From contig PHAA01000013.1 in the NCBI GenBank assembly GCA_002840245.1, positions 1 through 64,000 of the forward strand: a stretch of DNA of 64,000 nucleotides, read 5' to 3'. Positions 55,320-63,990 of this stretch are shown here, in pieces. Each line of letters opens with the position of its first letter. The stretch's first letter is position 1. Position numbers and translations under genes: made by a program. The notes beneath the pieces were generated by a model. The model was not told where the DNA came from. It did no database searches and saw only the letters and a list, made by a program, of their open reading frames with translations. Source of the DNA: Firmicutes bacterium HGW-Firmicutes-15 (GTDB lineage: Bacteria > Bacillota > Syntrophomonadia > Syntrophomonadales > Syntrophomonadaceae).

Positions 55320-56258
55320 CTAAATCGTAATCTTCGCCCGTTCTCGCATAAAAGCGATCTCCCGATCGATGTCGCCTTGAATTTCAGCGATGCGGCTCTC
55401 TGCGTCAGGGCCTTTAAGCAGGCGGTTGAAGCGACCCTGCTTCATTACGTATTCATCCACCGGGTCAGCGCCCTTTTTGCCGCTGATGATAAGCGAGCTG
55501 GGGTTATTAAAGCTTATTTTGCCATTTTCCGCTTCCCACAACAGCCAGGCACCGCTCTTTACAGCCATACGGCTCAACTGCACGGTTTCAGGCATGTCGA
55601 ACTGCCAGCCTAAATAGCAGGGGGCTAGAATTTCGATGTATTTCATGCCAGGGATGTTTTTGGCTTTTACCACCTTGTCGTACAGGTCACCGGGGTAAGC
55701 CACGGTAGCGGTAGCCACGTAGGGAATATTGTGCTCCAGCATCAGCAGGGCCATGTTTTTCTTGGGCTGGCGCTTGCCGGTGGGCGTGGTGGTGGTGAAT
55801 GTGCCGCGCGGGGTGGCACCGCTGCGTTGAACTCCGGTGTTGCTGTAGGCTTCGTTGTTATAGCAAAAGTGAATCATATTATCGTTGCGCTCTGCTGCGG
55901 CTGAAAGCGCCTGGAAGCCGATGTCATAGGTGCCGCCGTCGCCCACCCAACTGAATACGGTGGGCAGTTCGCCTTGCAGGCGGCCTTTTTCCTTCAATAT
56001 TTCAACCGCATGGGTAATACCGGAGGCCGAGGAACCAGCGGTGGCAAAGCAAATATTAATGCCGGGCCAGTTGTAGCCCAGCTTGGGGGTCATGCCCATG
56101 CTGGCTACCGAGCAGGAGGGGGTCAGCAGCATGATGGCGTTTGATCCCAAAGCCTTACCCACGATGCGCAGCGCCATTGTGGCAGGGCAGCCGCCGCAGG
56201 CCCCGTTGCCGCTTAAAACCTGCTCAATATCCGGTAATTTTTTAATACTGGTAGTCAT
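55320..56258 (-). CDS. porB: 2-oxoacid:ferredoxin oxidoreductase, beta subunit
   Basis: The protein has 312 residues. Thiamine pyrophosphate site: NGACGGCPATMALRIV at the start, GDGGTYDIGFQALS and NEAYSNTGVQRSG. The C-terminus ends with a helix of the pyruvate:ferredoxin group. It works with the alpha, gamma and delta subunits to oxidise a 2-oxoacid with CoA to acyl-CoA, CO2 and reduced ferredoxin, or run in reverse. Last gene of porGDAB. Codon use is GC-rich compared with its flanks. Pyruvate is the likely substrate; 2-oxoisovalerate is possible. Confidence 0.93.
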   Translation of the reverse strand: MTTSIKKLPDIEQVLSGNGACGGCPATMALRIVGKALGSNAIMLLTPSCSVASMGMTPKLGYNWPGINICFATAGSSASGITHAVEILKEKGRLQGELPTVFSWVGDGGTYDIGFQALSAAAERNDNMIHFCYNNEAYSNTGVQRSGATPRGTFTTTTPTGKRQPKKNMALLMLEHNIPYVATATVAYPGDLYDKVVKAKNIPGMKYIEILAPCYLGWQFDMPETVQLSRMAVKSGAWLLWEAENGKISFNNPSSLIISGKKGADPVDEYVMKQGRFNRLLKGPDAESRIAEIQGDIDREIAFMRERAKITI

Positions 56259-56394
56259 ATCTCATCCATTCCTTTCATGGTCTATGTTTTTTGCACTATC
56301 ACAAGGTATAACATTTTGTAAGGTTGCAACCTACGGGCACTACTGATGTTCGCTTCGCTCACTATTAAGGTAGCGGCGGCAAGCCGGGTTTTCT

Positions 56395-57525
56395 TTATTC
56401 ATCCATCATGGCGCGAATCTCAGCGGCCATGAAGCGGCGGGTCAGATCGATGCCACCAATGCCCATTACCCGGTTTTTAACCGTGATGTCGTTGCGTCGG
56501 CCAAAGAGCACGCTTTTAAGCTCGGAAGCCAAAATGCCGCCAGGGTGGCCGTAGTTATAGTTGCGATCCAGTACCATCACCTGGGCATTTTGCGGCAGTG
56601 CGCTGATGATATCCTCGGCAGGGAAGGGCAGATACAGGCGCGGTCTGAGCAGGCCGGCTTTGATGCCCTGCTCGCGAAGGATATCGATGGAAAGCTTTAA
56701 TTCTGCTGCCATACTGTTGACCGCAAATGCAACCACTTCGGCGTCTTCCAGCCGATAAGTGTCGATGGTGTCGCCATCCCACATGCCGGTGATATCCTTA
56801 TATTCCTGCGCCGCCTGTTTTACCAGCGGGATGGACGCGATAATATCGTCGGACAGCATCTGGCGGAATTGTGCGTATTCAGCCGCCATGGTCACATTAC
56901 TGAAGGAAGAGGGATTAGCCGGGTCTAGCCGCCATTCCGGTTCATGCGGGGGCAGGAAACGGTCGATATCCTCCTGTGGTGGCAAGGTGAGGGGCATCAG
57001 ACAATGGGAGATGGCAAAGCCATCGAAGTTGACCATCACAGGGATATTGGTCTGTTCGGCCACGCGGAAGGCCTGCAAAATGGTGTTGAACACCTCCTGA
57101 TTGGAGGAGCAGTGATATTGGATCCAGCCGGTATCGCGCTGAGCAAATGAGTCCTGATGATCGGCCCACAGGGTCCAGGGGGCAAAAATACCGCGGTTGA
57201 CGTTGACCATTACGACTGGCAAACGTCCACCAGAAGCCATATGTAAAACTTCGTGCATATACAGCAATCCGTTGGCCGAGGTGGCGGTAAAAACGCGGGC
57301 GCCGGCAGCGGATGCGGCCACGGCAGCGGCCATGGCGCTATGTTCGCCTTCCACCGGAATGAAGCGGGCGTTCATCTCGCCATTTTCAACCATGGCGGCC
57401 ATCGCTTCCATAATACTGGTCTGGGGGGTGATGGGGTAGCCGGGCACGACGTCCACCCGGGCGCTTTTTACGGCCAGCGCGGCGGCATTGGCACCGGTAG
57501 CCATTATAACTTGCGCTGCTTTCAT
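56395..57525 (-). CDS. porA: 2-oxoacid:ferredoxin oxidoreductase, alpha subunit
   Basis: The protein has 376 residues from ATG 57523-57525, behind AGGAGGAG; a longer frame overlapping porD is rejected. The family start MKAAQVIMATGANAAALAVK and VVPGYPITPQTSIMEAM are clear. The central ADHQDSFAQRDTGWIQ and VNFDGFAISH match the pyruvate/2-oxoisovalerate group, with ADHQ replacing the HPDH of many PORs. It binds substrate and CoA with the beta subunit. 4 bp behind porD. GC-rich. Confidence 0.92.
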   Translation of the reverse strand: MKAAQVIMATGANAAALAVKSARVDVVPGYPITPQTSIMEAMAAMVENGEMNARFIPVEGEHSAMAAAVAASAAGARVFTATSANGLLYMHEVLHMASGGRLPVVMVNVNRGIFAPWTLWADHQDSFAQRDTGWIQYHCSSNQEVFNTILQAFRVAEQTNIPVMVNFDGFAISHCLMPLTLPPQEDIDRFLPPHEPEWRLDPANPSSFSNVTMAAEYAQFRQMLSDDIIASIPLVKQAAQEYKDITGMWDGDTIDTYRLEDAEVVAFAVNSMAAELKLSIDILREQGIKAGLLRPRLYLPFPAEDIISALPQNAQVMVLDRNYNYGHPGGILASELKSVLFGRRNDITVKNRVMGIGGIDLTRRFMAAEIRAMMDE

Positions 57526-57529
57526 ACTG

Positions 57530-57787
57530 CTACTCCTCCTTTTCCATGCTAATTGCGCCGGTGGGGCATTCTGTGGCGCACACGCCGCAGCCCTTGCAGT
57601 AGCGGTAATCAATCGTAATTTCCTTGCGGTCAATGACCGCTTCCGGACAATATACCCAGCAAAACTGGCATTTGGTGCATATCTCAATGTCAACGACCGG
57701 ACGGTGCGCTCGCCAGGAACCGGTGTCACCGCCGGCTCCCTTCATCGGCCAGGAAATAGGCCGGTAAGCTTTCGTAACTGATTTCAT
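57530..57787 (-). CDS. porD: 2-oxoacid:ferredoxin oxidoreductase, delta subunit (2[4Fe-4S])
   Basis: The protein has 85 residues. It carries two cluster motifs, CTKCQFCWVYCPEA and CKGCGVCATECPTG, and passes electrons from the thiamine site to ferredoxin. The separate small subunit is typical of four-subunit enzymes. The stop is 4 bp before porA. Confidence 0.94.
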   Translation of the reverse strand: MKSVTKAYRPISWPMKGAGGDTGSWRAHRPVVDIEICTKCQFCWVYCPEAVIDRKEITIDYRYCKGCGVCATECPTGAISMEKEE

Positions 57788-57862
57788 TTATTTCCATTCC
57801 TTTCGCTAATCCAAATATAACGAGGTGATAAGATATCCCCCGCCTCGTTGCAGCGGTGTATT

Positions 57863-57881
57863 GAAACTGCTTCGCAGTTTC
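57863..57881. other. Hairpins in the porG-porD gap
   Basis: GAAACTGC, loop TTC, GCAGTTTC is a perfect 8-bp stem. Just beside it AACGAGG and CCTCGTT (about 57818-57848) form a wider one. They may tune the ratio of gamma to the downstream subunits. Confidence 0.4.
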
Positions 57882-57900
57882 TTCCGATGCTTAAAAGCGC

Positions 57901-58443
57901 CTATAAGCTAATCTGTGTTACAGTGTTATAAGCCTTGCCCGCGGCACCCAGATTGCGCTCGCCGTTATTGCCCGGCCATTTATTCAGGATGGTTTGTTCC
58001 ATAATATTTTGCGGGATGTTTAGCACTCGGCACACCGCGCCAAACAGTGGAATATTGATATTGGGTCCATCGGCGGAAAATAATCCGGCTTCGCGGGCCA
58101 TGGCGTCGGCGTCCACATGCCAGGTAGGGTGCTTATCCACGGCTACGGCTTCGGGAGCATTGATGATCACGGTGCCGATCGCAGTAATGCCTTCACTGAC
58201 CGCCGCTCCGATGAGCTTTTCGCTCATCACTACCACATAATCGGGCAGCTCGCATTGACTGTGCGCGTGGATAGTGGTGGGGGACATGCGCACTGCGGCC
58301 CGCACCGGCGCTCCGCGGCGTTCCACCCCGAAGAAAGGCAAGGCCTGTCCCTGCTCACCATTTTCCAGCGCAGCCTGCGCTAACAAGTGAGCCAGGGTAA
58401 CGGAGCCTTGCCCGCCAAACCCGTTGATTCGTAGTTCTAACAT
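57901..58443 (-). CDS. porG: 2-oxoacid:ferredoxin oxidoreductase, gamma subunit
   Basis: The protein has 180 residues. The glycine-rich start MLELRINGFGGQGSVTLAHL and the PFFGVERRGAPVRAAVRMS segment define the gamma domain. First gene of the operon, 113 bp from porD. The promoter region holds the palindrome at 58484-58498. Confidence 0.93.
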   Translation of the reverse strand: MLELRINGFGGQGSVTLAHLLAQAALENGEQGQALPFFGVERRGAPVRAAVRMSPTTIHAHSQCELPDYVVVMSEKLIGAAVSEGITAIGTVIINAPEAVAVDKHPTWHVDADAMAREAGLFSADGPNINIPLFGAVCRVLNIPQNIMEQTILNKWPGNNGERNLGAAGKAYNTVTQISL

Positions 58444-58483
58444 ATTGTTCCTCCGTCCTTATTTCTTGACTGACCAGTGTCCT

Positions 58484-58498
58484 GGTGGTCAGACCACC
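58484..58498. promoter_or_regulatory. GntR-type operator upstream of por
   Basis: GGTGGTC-A-GACCACC, a perfect 7-bp palindrome, contains the TGGTCnGACCA core used by PdhR/LldR-like FCD regulators. It lies about 40 bp before porG. Confidence 0.6.
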
Positions 58499-58673
58499 TT
58501 TATGCAACATTATATTATATTGGGGCCTTATAATTCTAGTAGAAAATAATTTTTATGAAATTGAGTTTCCTTCCTGAGCAGTCTGGCTGGTGTTAATTAT
58601 TGGAATTATGGTAAAATAAAAATGAGTCAATGAAACTAATATATACAAAAGATAAAGGAGATGACTGGATTAC

Positions 58674-59252
58674 GTGAAGAAAATAATTGATGCTCGCGGC
58701 TTGGCCTGCCCAGAACCGGTAGTATTGACCAAAAGGGCACTTGATAGTAATGAGGTACATGAAGTAATAACTATCGTTGATAACAGAATTGCTCTTGAAA
58801 ACGTTTCCAGGATGATAAAAACGCTCAGCTTGGAAAGTATGATTGAAGAACAGGATGGCAATTTCTACATCAATATTACCAAGGAGGATATGCTTCCGGA
58901 AAAGGATACTCTGAGAGGCAGTACAGTAGTATTGATTAAGAGCAATGTGCTGGGGCAAGGTGATGATAAACTGGGCAGCATATTAATGAAGAGTTTTATG
59001 TATACCCTCACCCAGATGGAGGGTGAGATTAAGACCCTCATCTTTTTAAATAGTGGGGTGTTACTTACTACTGCGGGATCTGATTTGATCGAACATATCA
59101 AAATATTGGAGAGTAATGGAGTGGAGGTTCTTTCCTGCGGAACCTGTCTCGACTTCTACAGCTTGATAGATAAATTACAGGTAGGTGTGGTAGGGAATAT
59201 GTATACCATAGCTGAAGAAATGATACACGCGAGCAAGGTTATTGTTTTATAA
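58674..59252 (+). CDS. yedF: Sulfurtransferase-like protein YedF (SirA + DsrE)
   Basis: The protein has 192 residues from a GTG at 58674 after AAAGGAG. An N-terminal TusA/SirA domain (DARGLACPEPVVLTKRAL with the active CPxP) is followed by a DsrE-like domain (TVVLIKSNVLGQGDDKLG, VLSCGTCLDFY). This two-domain form is the YedF group linked to selenium metabolism in Firmicutes. No selD or selA is present here, so the selenium role is inferred from family only. Monocistronic. Confidence 0.9.
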   Translation: MKKIIDARGLACPEPVVLTKRALDSNEVHEVITIVDNRIALENVSRMIKTLSLESMIEEQDGNFYINITKEDMLPEKDTLRGSTVVLIKSNVLGQGDDKLGSILMKSFMYTLTQMEGEIKTLIFLNSGVLLTTAGSDLIEHIKILESNGVEVLSCGTCLDFYSLIDKLQVGVVGNMYTIAEEMIHASKVIVL

Positions 59253-59382
59253 ATAGAAACTATAGGGATGTAATAAATATTAATTTATAGAAAGGAAATA
59301 CGGTATTGTCATAGAATACATTCAATAGAACAGCGCAACGCGTATTGGGTCAGAATAATTGCTAATTAGAGGAGGGTATACT

Positions 59383-59862
59383 ATGGCTGAAGAGATTCAA
59401 TTGGTGGTATTTAAATTAAAGACGGGTGACACTGTATGTGAGTATGGGGTTCCGATTACCCAGGTGCAGGAGATAATTCCCATTGCAACGCCTACCAGAC
59501 TGCCGCAAGCTCCGAGTTTTGTTGAGGGAATAATTAATCTTCGGGGTAAAATTATACCCATAATTGACCTTAAAAAGAGATTCGGTTTGGCCTCCTCAGA
59601 GTTAAGTAGTGAAAGCCGCAGCGTAGTGGTTGATGTGGAAGGACAGACTGTTGGCATTATGGTAGACGAAGTTAGCGAGGTGCTGAGATTAGCTTTTGAT
59701 AGCATAGAACCTCCGCCAGCGCTGGTAGGGGGAATTACCTCCGAATATCTGACCGGGGTGGGTAAAATGGAAGACCGCCTCTTAATCCTATTGGATATGA
59801 ACAAGATATTAAGCGAAGGGGAGAGGGCCGAACTCCTGAGCGTTGGAGGGAAAGCCAGCTAG
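59383..59862 (+). CDS. cheW: CheW chemotaxis coupling protein
   Basis: The protein has 159 residues from ATG 59383 behind GAGGAGGG. CheW fold: VPITQVQEIIPIATPTRLPQ, APSFVEGIINLRGKIIPIIDL and EVLRLAFDSIEPPP. It links MCPs to CheA. No cheA is nearby; candidates for partners are the two MCPs at 36 kb and 50 kb. Confidence 0.94.
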   Translation: MAEEIQLVVFKLKTGDTVCEYGVPITQVQEIIPIATPTRLPQAPSFVEGIINLRGKIIPIIDLKKRFGLASSELSSESRSVVVDVEGQTVGIMVDEVSEVLRLAFDSIEPPPALVGGITSEYLTGVGKMEDRLLILLDMNKILSEGERAELLSVGGKAS

Positions 59863-59876
59863 CACCAATGTGGCCT

Positions 59877-60050
59877 TGAAACCGAGGGCTCATGAAATAA
59901 TAAGTTCCCATTTTTGAAAGGGTATTTCCGATATTGCGGCGTTGTCATTTGTAACAATACTACCAGTATTGCTAGCTCTTGCGCTTGATACGATCGGAAA
60001 CACTTCGCTACCAAATTTGGTCTTATTATTTCGTGAGCCCTAAGGTTTCA
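59877..60050. mobile_element. Miniature inverted-repeat element (copy 4)
   Basis: This 174-bp unit has outer arms TGAAACC at 59877 and GGTTTCA at 60044, and long inner arms GGGCTCATGAAATAATAAG (59886 on) and CTTATTATTTCGTGAGCCC (60022-60040). The core has CGATCG, an AATACT/AGTATT hairpin and TGACAACGCC on the minus strand. It separates cheW and acpS. Confidence 0.65.
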
Positions 60051-60101
60051 GGGCTTAACTATATTCAGAACTTAGAATGAAAAGTCAGGGGGATAGTTTG
60101 T

Positions 60102-60470
60102 TTGCTTATCGGTATTGATATTATTGATATTGCCAGACTTAGAAATGTGATAAATAGAACACCCCGATTTTTGGAACGGGTATTTACCCAGCAGGAAATT
60201 GAGTATTGTTACCGGAAAAAGGATCCCTACCCTTCTCTAGCGGTAAGATTTGCGACTCGGGAGGCATTTCGCAAGCTGGATATGATATTTGTTAATGGAA
60301 TCCGCTTTCACGATACAGAGGTTGTAGTGGATACGGGAGGGAAACCCCAGCTTATCTTACATGAGGCCGCCTTGCTTAGGGCCTATGAAGCTAAAATAGA
60401 TGACTTTTCGATAAGTCTCTCACATAGCAAAGAACAGGCAATAGCAGTCGTTATTGCCAGTAAGGGGTGA
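60102..60470 (+). CDS. acpS: Holo-[acyl-carrier-protein] synthase
   Basis: The protein has 122 residues from a TTG at 60102 behind AGGGGGAT. The metal motif IGIDIIDIARLRNVI at the start and RFATREAFRKLD are those of AcpS. The C-terminal SLSHSKEQAIAVVIA is complete. It transfers phosphopantetheine from CoA to ACP. It heads acpS-nnr-CBS-alr-ndoAI. Confidence 0.95.
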   Translation: MLIGIDIIDIARLRNVINRTPRFLERVFTQQEIEYCYRKKDPYPSLAVRFATREAFRKLDMIFVNGIRFHDTEVVVDTGGKPQLILHEAALLRAYEAKIDDFSISLSHSKEQAIAVVIASKG

Positions 60471-60474
60471 TCAT

Positions 60475-62028
60475 ATGAAGCTGCTAACTGCAGAGCAGAT
60501 GAAAGATATTGATAGGCGAGCTACAGATGATTATTTAATACCAGGACTGATACTTATGGAAAACGCTGGTTTGCGCGTTTTAGAGACAATTGAAGGTTTA
60601 ATAGGTGAGCTGCGCAACGCGAAGATAATCATACTGGCTGGGAAAGGCAACAATGGGGGAGACGGCCTGGTTTTGGGACGGCATCTTATAAATGCAGGAG
60701 CCCTAGTCGATACCTTCCTGTTGGGAGAACCACAAAATATGAGTTCCGATGCCAACATTAATTATAGTATCCTTAAAAAAATGAGTGATAGCTTGTTTCC
60801 ATTAAGGGTAGATGAAGATTTGAATCGCCTAATGATTGCTCTTTTGTCGGCTGACATCATTGTCGATGCTATTTATGGAATTGGATTTCGGGGTAGTCTG
60901 GATGATTTTGAAAACCGGATAGCACAAATGGTTAATTGGAGCCAAGCAGTGGTGGTGGCAGTAGATATTCCTTCGGGAGTGGAGGCAAATACGGGCAAAA
61001 TACATGGGATAGCTATAAAAGCTAATCACACTGTAACCTTCGCTCTTCCGAAACTAGGTTTGGTTTTAGACCCAGGTCGGGATTACGTGGGAACTTTAAC
61101 TGTTGCCGATATATCTATCCCTCAGGCTCTGTTAGAAGATGACAAGTTTAAGCTCAACCTAATCGGCGAAGCTATGGTTAAAAGGCTATTAAAACCTCGG
61201 ATGCCAGAATCACATAAAGGCACCTATGGACATGCCTTAGTAATCGGAGGTTCTACAGGGATGACTGGAGCAGTCATTATGACTTCTTATGCGGCTTTAC
61301 GCACCGGTGCAGGGCTGGTTACTGCCGCGCTTCCTGAGTCATTAGTGCCGATCTTGGAAGCTTCGGTTATGGAAGTAATGAGCCGAGCCCTGCCGGAAAC
61401 AAGTGAGGCCACCATCTCCCTAGAGGCACTTCCGGCAATTGAAAATCTTTTGGGTACAGTGTCGGTTTGCGCTATTGGCCCCGGGATGTCTACGTATCAG
61501 GAGGCGAATGCAATACTTCGCCAAGTACTAGAGAAATCAGGAGTTCCAATTTTGATCGATGCTGATGGACTCAATGCTTTGGCAGGCGATACAGCGATAT
61601 TTAAAGACCGGCAGGTTCCGATAGTAATAACCCCTCATCCAGGAGAAATGGCGCGGTTAACCGGTTTGACAGTAGAGGAAATCCAGCAAAATCGTCTCGA
61701 AATTGCACGGAACTATGCTGTTGAATGGGGGATTACCGTAGTTTTGAAGGGTAATAAGACTGTGGTAGCCAGCCCATCTGGGGAAGTGTTTATCAATATG
61801 TGCGGAAATCCAGGTATGGCAACAGCCGGCAGCGGCGATGTTCTAAGCGGAATTATCCTTGGGCTTATGGCTCAGGGTCTAAGACCCCAGAGCGCTGCGG
61901 TAGCCGGTGTTTATATCCACGGCAGCGCGGGTGATCGGGCAGCCGAAATACTCGGGCAGAGAGGATTGATTGCAGGTGATTTGCTTAATCATCTGCCGTA
62001 TGTCCTACATGAATTGGAGAAGAGTTAA
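60475..62028 (+). CDS. nnr: Bifunctional NAD(P)HX epimerase/dehydratase
   Basis: The protein has 517 residues from ATG 60475, 4 bp after acpS. YjeF_N epimerase domain (about 1-210; MENAGLRVLE and LAGKGNNGGDGLVLGRHL) then a ribokinase-like dehydratase domain (about 225-510; HKGTYGHALVIGGSTGMTGA, NAGSGDVLSGI-type 'AGSGDVLSGIILGLM'). It repairs hydrated NADH and NADPH. Translationally coupled to acpS. Confidence 0.95.
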   Translation: MKLLTAEQMKDIDRRATDDYLIPGLILMENAGLRVLETIEGLIGELRNAKIIILAGKGNNGGDGLVLGRHLINAGALVDTFLLGEPQNMSSDANINYSILKKMSDSLFPLRVDEDLNRLMIALLSADIIVDAIYGIGFRGSLDDFENRIAQMVNWSQAVVVAVDIPSGVEANTGKIHGIAIKANHTVTFALPKLGLVLDPGRDYVGTLTVADISIPQALLEDDKFKLNLIGEAMVKRLLKPRMPESHKGTYGHALVIGGSTGMTGAVIMTSYAALRTGAGLVTAALPESLVPILEASVMEVMSRALPETSEATISLEALPAIENLLGTVSVCAIGPGMSTYQEANAILRQVLEKSGVPILIDADGLNALAGDTAIFKDRQVPIVITPHPGEMARLTGLTVEEIQQNRLEIARNYAVEWGITVVLKGNKTVVASPSGEVFINMCGNPGMATAGSGDVLSGIILGLMAQGLRPQSAAVAGVYIHGSAGDRAAEILGQRGLIAGDLLNHLPYVLHELEKS

Positions 62029-62054
62029 TAAAACCTAAGGAAGAAGGATGGGTA

Positions 62055-62510
62055 ATGTTAGCAAAAAATATTATGACTAAAGATGTAATTACAGTGAGGC
62101 CGGATGAAAAGGTAGAAAAGGTAGCTCAGATGCTGGTGGAAAATAGGATTAGTGGAATACCAGTGGTGGATGAAAATCATCATGTGCTAGGTATTGTCTC
62201 GGAAAAGGATTTGATGATTAGGGCCAGCGAGTTGAAAGTTCCATTCTATCTCACATTATTTGACAGTATTATTTTTTTAGAGAATCCCATACGATTTAAT
62301 AATAATCTTAAGAAATATACGGCTTTGCAAGTAAAAGATGCTATGACAACGAAGGTAATCGTCGTTGAGGAGGACGCTCCGGTGAGCGAGGTGGTAGACA
62401 TCATGCAAAAGCATGAAATCAACCGTGTGCCGGTTGTAAGGCACGGCAAACTGATAGGTATCATTACTCGTAATGATATATTGAAGTCTCTGGTAGAAAG
62501 AGATGGATAA
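62055..62510 (+). CDS. CBS-pair domain protein
   Basis: The protein has 151 residues from ATG 62055 after GAAGGATGGG. Two CBS motifs (MTKDVITVRPDEKVEKVAQM and MTTKVIVVEEDAPVSEVVDI) form one Bateman module with an insertion (about 60-85). It may bind adenine nucleotides. It overlaps alr by 8 bp, so it is co-translated, an arrangement not part of the well-known acpS-alr layout of Bacillus. Confidence 0.92.
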   Translation: MLAKNIMTKDVITVRPDEKVEKVAQMLVENRISGIPVVDENHHVLGIVSEKDLMIRASELKVPFYLTLFDSIIFLENPIRFNNNLKKYTALQVKDAMTTKVIVVEEDAPVSEVVDIMQKHEINRVPVVRHGKLIGIITRNDILKSLVERDG

Positions 62511-63627
62511 TTGCCTAATAAGCTGGGCAGAAATAGACTTAAGGGCAATACGAAGTAATATAGCTGGAATAAAACGCCTGATTTCCCCGCAGACCAAGTT
62601 GATGGCGGTAGTAAAAGCGAATGCTTACGGGCATGGCATGGTGGAGGTTTCAAAGGCCTGCCTGCAAGAGGGGGCTAGCTATTTGGGTGTGGCTAATCCT
62701 GACGAAGCGGTGGCTCTGCGGGAAGCAGGTATCAATGCGCAGGTATTGCTATTAGGGTATATGCCGGAAGAATGTGCCGAGACTATGGTGCAAAACCAAA
62801 TCGAAGTAACGGTGTTTAACCTCGATACCGCCAAGGTTTTATCGAAGGCTGCTTCCAGCTCTGACGGTGAGGCTCGGCTGCACTTGAAGATTGATACGGG
62901 GATGGGGAGAATAGGTTTTAACCCGGATTCTTCCTCGCTGGAGTTGATTTCGGAAATAAGTCGTCTACCCGGAATTTTTATTCAGGGTATATTTAGCCAT
63001 TTGGCTACCGCGGATCATAGTGATAAGAGTTTTGCACGGCAGCAAGTGGAAATATTCAAGCGCTTTATATGCAAGTTAGAGGAATCCGGGGTGTCAATTC
63101 CGCTAAAACATATTGCGAATAGTGCGGCTATTATGGAAATGCCTGAGGCACATTTTAATATGGTAAGAAGCGGGATTACTACCTACGGCTTATATCCCTC
63201 GCCACAGGTTGATAAGGCTAAACTGGATCTTACACCCGCCATGCGCTTGAAGAGTAGGGTCAGTTATGTTAAAACGATCCCTCAAGGCCAATCAGTGAGC
63301 TATGGCCGTACTTATATAAGTGAGCACGAAACCAGGGTGGCTACCGTATCTATAGGCTATGCAGACGGCTATAGCCGGCTTCTTTCCAATAGGGGCTGGG
63401 CTACAATTAGGGGGAAGAAGGTACCTTTAATTGGAACTGTTTGTATGGATCAATGTATGTTTGATGTAAGCGGGTTAGAAAATGTGCAAGTAGGAGATGA
63501 GATAATTCTTTTTGGCAGGCCGGAAGATGGAGTAACGGCAGATGACCTAGCAGATACAATAGGAACCATTAACTATGAAATTGTATGTGCTCCCAGTAGC
63601 CGAGTTAACAGAATTTACATGGGATAA
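62503..63627 (+). CDS. alr: Alanine racemase
   Basis: The protein has 374 residues. PLP Lys in AVVKANAYGHG; the second catalytic Tyr lies in SIGYADGYSR; RIGF and GTVCMDQCMFDV are intact. It makes D-alanine for the cell wall. The starting ATG at 62503 lies within the end of the CBS gene. Confidence 0.96.
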   Translation: MDNCLISWAEIDLRAIRSNIAGIKRLISPQTKLMAVVKANAYGHGMVEVSKACLQEGASYLGVANPDEAVALREAGINAQVLLLGYMPEECAETMVQNQIEVTVFNLDTAKVLSKAASSSDGEARLHLKIDTGMGRIGFNPDSSSLELISEISRLPGIFIQGIFSHLATADHSDKSFARQQVEIFKRFICKLEESGVSIPLKHIANSAAIMEMPEAHFNMVRSGITTYGLYPSPQVDKAKLDLTPAMRLKSRVSYVKTIPQGQSVSYGRTYISEHETRVATVSIGYADGYSRLLSNRGWATIRGKKVPLIGTVCMDQCMFDVSGLENVQVGDEIILFGRPEDGVTADDLADTIGTINYEIVCAPSSRVNRIYMG

Positions 63628-63720
63628 AATTTGTGCAAGTAATAATTGGATTTGCGAGCCCAGGGTCTTGTCTATATAATAGATATATGATTTTGTATAT
63701 TTATTATGGGGGTGCTCGTA

Positions 63721-63990
63721 TTGCCTACCTCTAAAAGAATTATTATTTCTATTTCTGAAATGCTTCTATCTGAAGTTGATAGTTTTACAGTTTTGGAAAA
63801 AAGAAACCGCAGTGAAATTGTGCGGGACGCGATAAAGTTTTATCTAGAGGAACGTAAAAAGGAATTAATGATTGAGCAGATGAAAAAAGGCTACTTGGAA
63901 ATGGCGCCGATTAATTTAACGATCGCCAGTGAAAGTTCGGTTTTGGAAGAAGAGATTCTGGTGTGGCGTGATTATAAACTGCTGGAGTGA
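63721..63990 (+). CDS. ndoAI: EndoAI-like ribbon-helix-helix antitoxin
   Basis: The protein has 89 residues from a TTG at 63721, 7 nt after GGGGGTG; a start at 63706 would place the ribosome site inside the gene. MetJ/Arc-type strand and helices: KRIIISISEMLLSEVDSF, RNRSEIVRDAIKFYLEERKK, then a C-terminal toxin-binding tail. It pairs with an MazF/NdoA-type mRNA interferase in Bacillus directly after alr. Here it ends 10 bases before the window edge, so the toxin is probably just outside. Confidence 0.88.
   Translation: MPTSKRIIISISEMLLSEVDSFTVLEKRNRSEIVRDAIKFYLEERKKELMIEQMKKGYLEMAPINLTIASESSVLEEEILVWRDYKLLE

Noticed and set aside
57253-57552. 99-codon plus-strand Gly/His-rich frame
   Set aside because: It is antisense to porA and results from high GC content.
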